Source of the DNA: Streptomyces cyanogenus
Lineage (GTDB): Bacteria > Actinomycetota > Actinomycetes > Streptomycetales > Streptomycetaceae
Direction of reading: 5' to 3'
Assembly (NCBI RefSeq): GCF_017526105.1
Contig: NZ_CP071839.1
Location: forward strand, 3,276,501-3,340,500
Length of the DNA: 64,000 nucleotides
Below are positions 8,885-16,678 of this stretch, piece after piece. The position numbers and the translations under genes are program-made. The notes under the pieces were generated by a model, which saw only the letters and a program-made list of their open reading frames with translations, had not been told where the DNA came from and made no database searches. Every line of letters begins with the position of its first letter. The first letter of the stretch is position 1.

Positions 8885-10150
8885 GTGAAACTCACCGTGG
8901 TCGGCGGCGGCTCGACCTACACGCCCGAACTCGTCGACGGCTTCGCCCGCCTGCGCGACACCCTGCCCATCGAGGAGCTGGTCCTGGTCGACCCGGCCGC
9001 GGACCGCCTGGAGCTGGTCGGCGGCCTGGCCCGCCGGATCTTCGCCCGGCAGGGCCACACCGGCCGGGTCGTCACCACCTCCGACCTGGACGCGGGGGTC
9101 GACGGCGCCGACGCCGTCCTGCTGCAGCTGCGCGTCGGCGGCCAGGCGGCCCGGGAGCAGGACGAGACCTGGCCGCTGGAGTGCGGCTGCATCGGCCAGG
9201 AGACCACCGGCGCCGGCGGCCTGGCCAAGGCCCTGCGTACGGTCCCGGTGGTCCTGGACATCGCCGAACGGGTCCGCCGTACCAACCCGCGCGCGTGGAT
9301 CATCGACTTCACCAACCCGGTCGGCATCGTCACCCGCGCCCTGCTCCAGGCCGGGCACCGGGCGGTCGGCCTGTGCAACGTGGCCATCGGCTTCCAGCGG
9401 AAGTTCGCCGCCCTGCTGGGCACGACCCCGGCGGATGTGCACCTGGGGCATGTGGGCCTGAACCACCTCACCTGGGAAACAGGTGTGCGCCTGGGCGGTC
9501 CGGAAGGCGAGAACGTGCTGCCGAAGCTGCTGGCGGAGCACGGCGAGGCCATCGCCGACGACGTCCGCCTGCCCCGTCCCCTGCTGGACCGCCTCGGTGT
9601 GGTCCCGTCCTACTACCTGCGCTACTACTACGCGCACGACGAGGTCGTACGGGAGCTGCGCACCAAGCCCTCCCGCGCGTCCCAGGTCGCCGCCATGGAG
9701 CGGGAGCTGCTGGCGATGTACGGCGATCCGGCCCTGGACGAGAAGCCGGCCCTGCTCGCCCAGCGCGGCGGCGCCTACTACTCGGAGGCGGCCGTGGACC
9801 TGGCGGCGGCCCTGCTGGGCGGAGGCGGCAGCCCGTACCAGGTGGTGAACACGCTCAACCGGGGCACGCTGCCGTTCCTGCCCCACGACGCGGTGATCGA
9901 GGTGCAGGCGGCGGTCGGCCCGGCCGGCCCGGTCCCGCTGCCGGTCCCGGCCCTGGACCCGCTGCTCACCGGCCTGATCGCGAATGTCACGGGGTACGAG
10001 GAGCTGGCCCTGGAGGCGGCCCTGCGCGGCGGCCGCGACCGCGTCTTCCGCGCCCTGCTCGCCCACCCGCTGATCGGCCAGTACGCGTACGCCGACGCCC
10101 TCACCGACCAGCTGGTCGCACACAACCGGGAGCACCTCGCGTGGGCCTGA
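8885..10150 (+). CDS. csnH: CsnH, GH4-family 6-phospho-beta-glycosidase
   Basis: 421 residues. The N-terminus (KLTVVGGGSTYTPELVDGF) is the NAD-binding Rossmann motif of glycoside hydrolase family 4. GLCNVAIGF near residue 160 supplies the metal-binding Cys-Asn pair and GHVGLNHLTW near 190 the conserved His. GH4 enzymes use NAD and a divalent metal in an oxidation/elimination mechanism, usually on 6-phosphosugars. Here it presumably cleaves imported, phosphorylated glucosamine oligomers; substrate is inferred from context. GTG 8885 lies 7 bp after csnG. The last 10 bases overlap csnK. Confidence 0.88.
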   Translation: MKLTVVGGGSTYTPELVDGFARLRDTLPIEELVLVDPAADRLELVGGLARRIFARQGHTGRVVTTSDLDAGVDGADAVLLQLRVGGQAAREQDETWPLECGCIGQETTGAGGLAKALRTVPVVLDIAERVRRTNPRAWIIDFTNPVGIVTRALLQAGHRAVGLCNVAIGFQRKFAALLGTTPADVHLGHVGLNHLTWETGVRLGGPEGENVLPKLLAEHGEAIADDVRLPRPLLDRLGVVPSYYLRYYYAHDEVVRELRTKPSRASQVAAMERELLAMYGDPALDEKPALLAQRGGAYYSEAAVDLAAALLGGGGSPYQVVNTLNRGTLPFLPHDAVIEVQAAVGPAGPVPLPVPALDPLLTGLIANVTGYEELALEAALRGGRDRVFRALLAHPLIGQYAYADALTDQLVAHNREHLAWA

Positions 10151-11127
10151 CCGCACCCGACCCGCTGACGGTTCTCGCCGTCGACGCGGGCAACAGCAAG
10201 ACCGACGTGGCCGTGGTCACCGGCGCCGGCGAGGTGCTGGCCACGGCCCGCGGCGGGGGCTTCCGCCCGCCCGCGGTGGGCGTGGCCGCGGCGCTGGACG
10301 CGCTGGCGGAACCGGTGGCCCGGGCGTTCGCGGACGCCGGGGTCACCGGGGTGACCCACGTCTCGGCCTGCCTGGCCAACGCCGATCTGCCGGTGGAGGA
10401 GGAGCAGTTGGCGGCCGCGCTGCACGCGCGCGCGTGGGGGGCGTCCGTGGAGGTCCGCAACGACACCTTCGCGATCCTGCGCGCGGGCGTCACCGAGCCG
10501 CGCGGGGTGGCGGTGGTGTGCGGCGCGGGCATCAACTGCGTGGGCATGCGCCCCGACGGCCGCACCGCCCGCTTCCCGGCCATCGGCCGGATCTCCGGTG
10601 ACTGGGGCGGCGGCTGGGGCCTGGCGGAGGAGGCCCTGTGGCACGCGGCCCGCGCGGAGGACGGCCGTGGCGCGCCGACCTCGCTGGCCCGCACCCTCCC
10701 CGCGCACTTCGGCCTGCCCACGATGTACGCCCTCATCGAGGCCCTGCACCTGGAGCACGTGGACCACGCGCGCCGGCACGAGCTGGCCCCGGTCCTGTTC
10801 GCCACGGCGGCGGACGGCGACCCGGTGGCCCGGGCGATCGTCGCCCGGCTCGCGGAGGAGGTCACGGTGATGGCCACGGTCGCCCTGACCCGCCTGGACC
10901 TGCTGGACGAGCAGACCCCGGTCCTCCTCGGCGGCAGCGTCCTCACCGCCGGCCACCCCCAGCTGAACGACACGGTCCGCGAGCTGCTGGCCTCGCGCGC
11001 CCCCAAGGCCGACGTCCGCGTGGTCACGGCGAGCCCGGTCCTGGGCGCGGCCCTGCTGGGCCTGGACCGGCTGGGGGCGGGGGCCCAGGCACAGGAGCGG
11101 GCGCGGTCCCACTGGGAGGCGGGCTGA
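10141..11127 (+). CDS. csnK: CsnK, BadF/BadG-type sugar kinase
   Basis: 328 residues. The ASKHA phosphate-1 motif is near the start (LAVDAGNSKTDVAV), the phosphate-2 region is VAVVCGAGINCVG, and RISGDWGGGWGLAEEALW follows. This pattern is typical of N-acetylglucosamine-kinase-like members of the BadF/BadG/BcrA/BcrD family, so phosphorylation of amino sugars or their oligomers is expected. GTG 10141 is chosen because the sequence VGLTAPDPLTVLAVDAG begins there, overlapping the end of csnH by 10 bp. It closes the csn operon. Confidence 0.87.
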   Translation: MGLTAPDPLTVLAVDAGNSKTDVAVVTGAGEVLATARGGGFRPPAVGVAAALDALAEPVARAFADAGVTGVTHVSACLANADLPVEEEQLAAALHARAWGASVEVRNDTFAILRAGVTEPRGVAVVCGAGINCVGMRPDGRTARFPAIGRISGDWGGGWGLAEEALWHAARAEDGRGAPTSLARTLPAHFGLPTMYALIEALHLEHVDHARRHELAPVLFATAADGDPVARAIVARLAEEVTVMATVALTRLDLLDEQTPVLLGGSVLTAGHPQLNDTVRELLASRAPKADVRVVTASPVLGAALLGLDRLGAGAQAQERARSHWEAG

Positions 11128-11199
11128 TCCTGAGTCGTCGCACGGGTGGAGCCGGGCAACAATGTGACCAGAGGGACGGGCCCGATCTCGGGAGGCGTC

Positions 11200-12654
11200 A
11201 TGAGCACTTCGGCCGAGCCAAGAGTGTCCGGTCTCGAGATCCGGTCCATCGACTACGTCCCCCTGGACGAGCGGCACGGCAAGCTCTGGCACCTGGGCCC
11301 GCTGTGGTTCATGTCCAACGCGCAGATCGCCACCCTGGCGGTCGGGCTGGTCAGCATCACCCAGGGCGGCAACCTCGTCTGGTCACTGCTGGCCATCGTC
11401 TCCGGCACCGTGATCGGCACCTTCTTCATGGCCTTCCACTCCGCGCAGGGCCCCCAGCTCGGGCTGCCGCAGATGATCCAGTCGCGGCCCCAGTTCGGCT
11501 ACGTCGGCGCGCTGCTGGTGTGGCTGTTCGCCTACGTGCAGTACGCCGGGTTCAACGTCTTCAACAGCATCCTCGCCGCCGACTCCCTGCACACCACGCT
11601 GCACGGCGGCGTCCGGCTGTGGGTGATCGTGGTGACCGCCGTCGCGCTCGTGATCGCGCTGGTGGGCTACGACATCATCCACAAGGCCGAGCGGATCCTG
11701 ACGTACACCTTCCTGGTGATCTTCGGGATCTTCACCGTGGGCGTCGCGGTCACCCTGCACTACCCGGCGGGCTCCTTCGACCTCGGCGGCTTCAAGTGGA
11801 CGCCGTTCCTCGCGCAGTTCGGCGTGGTCGCGGGCTACCAGATCAGCTGGGCCATCTACGTCTCCGACTACTCCCGCTACCTCCCCCCGGACGTGACCGT
11901 CCGCAAGACCTTCTACTGGACCTACTTCGGCTCCGCGCTCGGCGGCATCTGGCTGATGGTGCTCGGGGCGCTGCTGGCGGCCTGGGCGGGCCCGAAGACC
12001 TTCCAGACGATCCCGGCGATCAACTCCGCGGGCGACAAGGTGTTCACCGGGTTCGGCGCCGTCGTACTGCTGTTCTCGGCCCTCGGTCTGGTCTCGGTGA
12101 CCGCGCTGAACATGTACGGCGGGTCCCTCACGCTCATCAGCGCCATCGACTCGTTCAAACGGGTCCGGCCGACGCTCGCCGTACGGCTGGTCACCCTCGC
12201 CCTCACCGCGGCGCTCTCCCTGGTCGGCGCGCTGGCCGCGACGTCGAACTTCCTGGAGAACTTCGAGAACTTCCTGCTCCTGGTGCTGTACCTGTTCATC
12301 CCGTGGACCGCGGTGAACCTGATGGACTACTACGTGGTGCGCCGCGGGCACTACGCCGTCGCGGAGATCTTCAACCCGCACGGCATCTACGGCCGCTGGG
12401 GCTGGCACGGCATCGTCGCCTACCTCGTCGGCTTCGGCGCCATGATCCCGTTCTTCTCCGTCGGCACCCTGTTCCTCGGCCCCGCCGCGAAGGCGCTGGG
12501 CGGCGCCGACATCTCCCTCTTCGTCGGCCTCCCCGTCTCCGCCCTCCTGTACTGGTGGCTGAGCCGCTCGATCGACGTGGAGGCGGAGACCCGGCTGGCG
12601 GAGGCGGAGGCGGCGGCCCTGGAACAGGCGGCCCACGAGCACCGCGAGCCGTGA
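11200..12654 (+). CDS. NCS1-family purine/cytosine permease-like transporter
   Basis: 484 residues with about twelve hydrophobic segments. Characteristic stretches are WFMSNAQIATLAVG near residue 35, QMIQSRPQFGYVGALL near 90 and a C-terminal PWTAVNLMDYYVVRRGHY, which matches NCS1 nucleobase/cytosine permeases. Likely imports a nucleobase or related nitrogenous compound by cation symport; the substrate cannot be read from sequence. ATG 11200 is chosen over the GTG at 11146 because GGAGG sits at 11191-11195. The 72-bp gap to csnK has no clear terminator, so co-transcription with the csn operon is possible. Confidence 0.87.
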   Translation: MSTSAEPRVSGLEIRSIDYVPLDERHGKLWHLGPLWFMSNAQIATLAVGLVSITQGGNLVWSLLAIVSGTVIGTFFMAFHSAQGPQLGLPQMIQSRPQFGYVGALLVWLFAYVQYAGFNVFNSILAADSLHTTLHGGVRLWVIVVTAVALVIALVGYDIIHKAERILTYTFLVIFGIFTVGVAVTLHYPAGSFDLGGFKWTPFLAQFGVVAGYQISWAIYVSDYSRYLPPDVTVRKTFYWTYFGSALGGIWLMVLGALLAAWAGPKTFQTIPAINSAGDKVFTGFGAVVLLFSALGLVSVTALNMYGGSLTLISAIDSFKRVRPTLAVRLVTLALTAALSLVGALAATSNFLENFENFLLLVLYLFIPWTAVNLMDYYVVRRGHYAVAEIFNPHGIYGRWGWHGIVAYLVGFGAMIPFFSVGTLFLGPAAKALGGADISLFVGLPVSALLYWWLSRSIDVEAETRLAEAEAAALEQAAHEHREP

Positions 12655-12779
12655 GGCCGTCCCCGGCCGGGCCGCCGCCCAGGGAACCGATCCCCCGCCA
12701 CCAGCGTGTATCTGTACAGGGGGTGGTGCGTCCGCCGGCACGCGCCTCCGGCACACTGCGATCCGATCAAGATCGCGTG

Positions 12780-12805
12780 AAGGCCGGTGCGGAAGGCCGG
12801 TGCGG
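12780..12805. repeat. Two perfect tandem 13-bp direct repeats upstream of the signalling operon
   Basis: AAGGCCGGTGCGG occurs at 12780-12792 and again at 12793-12805 without a gap. The pair spans the expected -35 region of the promoter whose -10 hexamer is at 12811. Such a layout is typical of a binding site for a dimeric regulator. Confidence 0.75.
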
Positions 12806-12810
12806 GCGGT

Positions 12811-12816
12811 GATACT
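12811..12816 (+). promoter_or_regulatory. Candidate -10 element of the kinase operon
   Basis: GATACT (extended TGATACT at 12810-12816) 34 bp before the GTG at 12850. No -35 consensus is present at 17 bp; the tandem repeats occupy that position, suggesting dependence on an activator. Confidence 0.4.
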
Positions 12817-12849
12817 GGGCGGCGAACGCATGACCATGGGGGAGGTCGA

Positions 12850-14298
12850 GTGACACACCCGCCGAAGAGCAGCGCGGCTCCACCGCCCGCCGGTGTGGCC
12901 GGTGTGGCCGGAGTCCTCGGCATCCCCGCTCAGCCCGGGCCGCCCGGGCTCCCCGCGCCCGCCGGTCCGGGGCTGCCGCCCGCGCGCCGGACCGCCTTCG
13001 CCGAGGGGGTCGAGCGGCTGCGCGCGGCCGCGACGACCGAGCCGGGGCGGCTGCGGATCATCGGCGCCGTCCTGGCGGTGCTGGTCGTCGCGTTCGGCGC
13101 GGTCACCGCCTGGCAGACCAGCGAACGCTCGGCGGCCGCCGACGACGTGCTGCACCGCAGCCAGCCGCTCAGTTTCGGCGCGGCCGGCATCTACCGGTCG
13201 CTGGCCGACGCCAACACCGCGGCCTCCAGCGGCTTCCTGGCGGGCGGCCAGGAGAACCCGGCGTCCAGGAAGCGGTACGAGAACGACATCCGGACCGCCG
13301 CCGCGGGCCTCGTCACCGCCGCCACCAACGCCGAGCCCGGCTCGGCCTCCGAGGCAACCATCGCCGACCTGAACCGGCTGCTGCCCGAGTACAAGGGCCT
13401 CATCGAGCGCGCCCGGACGTACAACCGGCAGGGCTATCCGGTGGGCGGCGCCTATCTGCGGTACGCCAACGAGAAGATGCAGAAGGAGATGCTCCCGGCG
13501 GCGGAGGCCCTCTACACCACGGAGAACCGGCGGCTGGACGCCGACTACGCGGACGCGACGCCGTACCCGTGGGCGGCGATCGCGCTCGGGCTGCTCGCCC
13601 TGGCCGCGCTCGGCTGGGCGCAGCACCGCATGTACCGGCGCACCAACCGGGTCCTCAACCACGGTCTGGTCGCCGCCACCGCCGCGACCACCGTCGCCCT
13701 GCTGTGGCTGGTCGTGGGCCACGCGGTCGCCCGGTCGGGCCTCGACGGCTCGTACGAGCACGGGATCCGCTCGCTCAACGTGCTGCACGACGCCCGGATC
13801 GCCTCCCTGAAGGCACGCGGCAACGAGAACCTGAGCCTGGTGTCGCGCGGCGCGGAGACCATCACGGTCGACGGCAGGCCGTACGACGCCTACTACTACG
13901 ACTTCGACAAGGACATCGCCGTGCTCGGCAAGGGCCTGACCGAGGCGGCACGGCTCGCCGACGACCAGGGTGGCACCGCACCGGTCGAGGCGGCCGAGGG
14001 CAGCATGGCGGTGTGGAAGCAGCGTCACGCGGCCGCCCGGGCCGAGGACGAGAACGGCAACTACCAGCAGGCGCTGGACAAGGTGATCGGCGCGAAGGGC
14101 GCGACCGCCGAGTGCTTCGACAGCGTCGACCGCAGTCTCGCGCGGGCCATCGGGCACGAGCGGGCCGAGTTCAAGCAGGCCGCCGGGGACGGGCGGGACG
14201 CCATGACCGGGCTGCCGGTGGGCGCCGCCGTCCTCGCGGTACTGGCCGCGGCGGGCGCCGTCGCCGGCATCGGCCGCCGACTTTCGGAGTACCGGTGA
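12850..14298 (+). CDS. glnX: GlnX-like four-helix membrane sensor protein
   Basis: 482 residues. A Pro/Ala/Gly-rich cytoplasmic start (1-65) is followed by helix 1 at about 70-88, a long extracytoplasmic helical region, helices 2 and 3 (about 240-258 and 270-290), a second extracytoplasmic region, and helix 4 (about 455-475). In mycobacteria the order glnX-glnH-pknG is conserved, and GlnX is proposed to relay amino-acid binding by GlnH to the cytoplasmic kinase PknG. The same order here, with one extra gene, supports the assignment; sequence similarity could not be tested. GTG 12850 has GGGGGAGG at 12838-12845. The stop overlaps the next start as GTGA. Confidence 0.7.
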   Translation: MTHPPKSSAAPPPAGVAGVAGVLGIPAQPGPPGLPAPAGPGLPPARRTAFAEGVERLRAAATTEPGRLRIIGAVLAVLVVAFGAVTAWQTSERSAAADDVLHRSQPLSFGAAGIYRSLADANTAASSGFLAGGQENPASRKRYENDIRTAAAGLVTAATNAEPGSASEATIADLNRLLPEYKGLIERARTYNRQGYPVGGAYLRYANEKMQKEMLPAAEALYTTENRRLDADYADATPYPWAAIALGLLALAALGWAQHRMYRRTNRVLNHGLVAATAATTVALLWLVVGHAVARSGLDGSYEHGIRSLNVLHDARIASLKARGNENLSLVSRGAETITVDGRPYDAYYYDFDKDIAVLGKGLTEAARLADDQGGTAPVEAAEGSMAVWKQRHAAARAEDENGNYQQALDKVIGAKGATAECFDSVDRSLARAIGHERAEFKQAAGDGRDAMTGLPVGAAVLAVLAAAGAVAGIGRRLSEYR

Positions 14299-15344
14299 CA
14301 AGGGGCGGGGCGATGTACGTGAGCCGTGCACGGGCCTCCCTGCGAGGCTGGGGCGGGGTCGCCGCCATGGCGGTGCTGTGCGCGCTGGCGCTGGCGTGCG
14401 TCCTGCTGCTGCCGTGCACCCAGCGGGCGCCGGACGAGCCGGCCCGGGCCGGGCAGAAGTCCGCCACCGGCATCCAGGCCCGCGCCGACGGCTGCGTGGA
14501 CTCCGAGGCACACCGGCAGACGCTCGCCCCGTCCGGCGCGGACGGCCCGACGATCGAGGCCATCAAGGCCCGTACGGGCGCCAAGCGCAAGCTGATCGTC
14601 GGTGTCGACCAGAACGGCTACCGCTGGGGCTACCGCAACCCGAACACCGAGGGCGCCCAGTTGGAGGGCTTCGACATCGACCTCGTCCACCACATCGCCG
14701 CGGACATCCTCGGCGACCCGGACGCGGTGCAGTTCAAGGCGATACCGACCAGCCAGCGCATCGCGGCGATCGAGGACGGGCGGGTGGACATGGTGGTGCG
14801 CACCATGACGATCACCTGTGACCGGCTCCGCCACGTCGCCTTCTCCGCGCCGTACTTCAAGACCGGCCAGCAGGTCCTCGCGCCCAAGTCGTCCCCGATC
14901 ACGGGCTACGACGACTCGCTGGCGCACAAGAAGGTGTGCACGGCGGCCGGTTCGACGACGTACACCAAGCTGGCCGCCGACCGGAAGGAGGGCCGGCTGC
15001 CCGCCTCCACGGACATCTCCACCACCGTCCCGAACCAGCTCGACTGCCTGGTCCGGCTGCAGCTCGGCGAGGTGGACGCGGTGGTGACCGACGGCGCGCT
15101 CGCCGCGAGCCAGGCCGCCCAGGACCCGACCGTCGAACTCAAGGGCAAGCCGTTCACGACCGAGTACTACGGAGTGGCGATGAAGAAGGACGCGGACGAT
15201 CTGGTACGCCGGGTCAACCGTGTTCTGGTGGACTACCGCGCACAGGGCTGGCAGACGTCGTACGACGACTGGCTGTCGGCGACACTGGGCAGGGATGCGT
15301 CCGCGTCGAAGCCGCCCGCGCCGCAGTACCTGCGCGGCAGTTGA
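14295..15344 (+). CDS. glnH: GlnH-like amino-acid-binding lipoprotein
   Basis: 349 residues. Hydrophobic leader ending ALACVLLLPC gives a lipobox. The mature part is a family-3 solute-binding protein: LIVGVDQNGYRWGYRN, LEGFDIDLVHHIAADILGD, RIAAIEDGRVDMVVRTMTIT, VAFSAPYFKTGQQVLA. No ABC permease or ATPase is adjacent, so the protein probably acts as a sensor rather than in uptake, like mycobacterial GlnH. GTG 14295 overlaps the previous stop (GTGA) and has GGAG five bases upstream; ATG 14313 is an alternative. Confidence 0.8.
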   Translation: MTRGGAMYVSRARASLRGWGGVAAMAVLCALALACVLLLPCTQRAPDEPARAGQKSATGIQARADGCVDSEAHRQTLAPSGADGPTIEAIKARTGAKRKLIVGVDQNGYRWGYRNPNTEGAQLEGFDIDLVHHIAADILGDPDAVQFKAIPTSQRIAAIEDGRVDMVVRTMTITCDRLRHVAFSAPYFKTGQQVLAPKSSPITGYDDSLAHKKVCTAAGSTTYTKLAADRKEGRLPASTDISTTVPNQLDCLVRLQLGEVDAVVTDGALAASQAAQDPTVELKGKPFTTEYYGVAMKKDADDLVRRVNRVLVDYRAQGWQTSYDDWLSATLGRDASASKPPAPQYLRGS

Positions 15345-15385
15345 GCCGTACCCGACCGGAAAAGACAGCGAGCGAGAGGTGATCG

Positions 15386-16678
15386 ATGGGCGTCACGGAC
15401 CCCGCCGGGCCGGTGATGGACCGGGACGAGGTGGACCGTGCGCTGGCGCGGCTCGGCCAGGAGCACGAGGCGATCGAGACCTCGCTGCTGGCCCTGCAGG
15501 ACCACGCGGGCCGCAGACTCCTCGAAGGCGCGGAACTGACCGGTGTCACCAAGGAGCGCTGGCAGGCGACGGAGGTGCAGATCACCCAGCTGTGGGCGTA
15601 CTTCGACGCCTACACGGCCGCGCTGCGCGGCGCCCGGGAGATCCGCGCCCGGCGCCGCTGGTCCAGCCGGGAGGACCTGGCGGAGCTGACCGGGCTGCTG
15701 CGCGGCGAGTGCGTGACCGTCCCCGGCGGCGGGCGGGGCAGGCTGAGCGAGACGTTCTCGCTGTCCGCGCTGGTGGACCGGATGAACGAGCTGTACGCGG
15801 CCGGCCTGGACGTGATCGTCGCCGCCGACGCGGTCTGGTCGGCGCTGCCCGCGCGGATCGATTTACTCGCCGCGGAACTTAAGCGCACCCGGCAGCTCGC
15901 GCACTCGGTCGGGGTGCGCCCCGGCGAGCACCCGGCCGGCGACGACCTGGAGCGGATCACCCGCACGCTGACCCGGCTGCGCGCGGACGTCGTCTCCGAC
16001 CCGCTCGCCTTCTGGGTGCCGGCCGAGGGCAGTTCGGCGCCCGGCGGCGGACGTCCGGACACGACGGTGTACGACCGTGAGGCGCGCGCCCTGGAGGACG
16101 TACGGCGGGAGATCGACGCCGTGCTGACGGTGCGCCAGGACGCGGAGGCACGGCTGATCCGGCTGCGGGACGTGCTCTCGCGCGCGGACCGCACCCTCGC
16201 CGAGGCCCGTACCGCGCGCGGCGAGGTGCTGGCGAAGATCGCCGCGACCGAGGTGCCGGTGGTGAGCGGTCCGCCGACCGCGCTGCAGGAGCAGCTGGCG
16301 GCCGCGGCCGAGTACCGCAGGCAGGCCCAGTGGCACCGGCTCTCCCCGCTGCTGGAGGCGCTGGAGGAGAAGGCGGAGGACGAACTGCTGCGCGCCCGCG
16401 AGTCGTTGACCGCGGTCACCGCGCCGCTCGCGGTCCGCGCCGAGCTGCGCGGCCGGCTGGACGCCTACAAGGCGAAGGTCGCCCGGCACGGGCTGGCGGA
16501 GGACCCGCTGCTGGTCGAGCGGTACGACGCGGCCCGCCGCATGCTGTGGAGCGCGCCCTGCGACCTGCGCGTGGCAGAGCAGGCCGTGCTGCGCTACCAG
16601 CAGGCGGCGGCCGAACTGCTCGGCGGCGCGAGCGCGCCGGAGGACACCCGGGGGGACCACAAGGGGGAAGGCTCATGA
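15386..16678 (+). CDS. Coiled-coil protein of the PknG operon, with TTA codon
   Basis: 430 residues, soluble and almost entirely helical. Long charged heptad-like stretches occur at about 230-300 (EDVRREIDAVLTVRQDAEA) and 320-390 (LEALEEKAEDELLRARESL). No enzymatic motif. Codon 160 (15863-15865) is TTA, the leucine codon read in Streptomyces by bldA tRNA; TTA codons are rare and usually mark developmentally delayed genes. The local codons CTT and AAG are also unusual. The position between the sensor genes and pknG suggests a scaffold, but this is inference. It ends in an ATGA overlap with pknG. Confidence 0.75.
   Translation: MGVTDPAGPVMDRDEVDRALARLGQEHEAIETSLLALQDHAGRRLLEGAELTGVTKERWQATEVQITQLWAYFDAYTAALRGAREIRARRRWSSREDLAELTGLLRGECVTVPGGGRGRLSETFSLSALVDRMNELYAAGLDVIVAADAVWSALPARIDLLAAELKRTRQLAHSVGVRPGEHPAGDDLERITRTLTRLRADVVSDPLAFWVPAEGSSAPGGGRPDTTVYDREARALEDVRREIDAVLTVRQDAEARLIRLRDVLSRADRTLAEARTARGEVLAKIAATEVPVVSGPPTALQEQLAAAAEYRRQAQWHRLSPLLEALEEKAEDELLRARESLTAVTAPLAVRAELRGRLDAYKAKVARHGLAEDPLLVERYDAARRMLWSAPCDLRVAEQAVLRYQQAAAELLGGASAPEDTRGDHKGEGS

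Noticed and set aside
11383..14511. 1042-codon minus-strand frame
   Set aside because: Shadow of NCS1 permease and GlnX genes.
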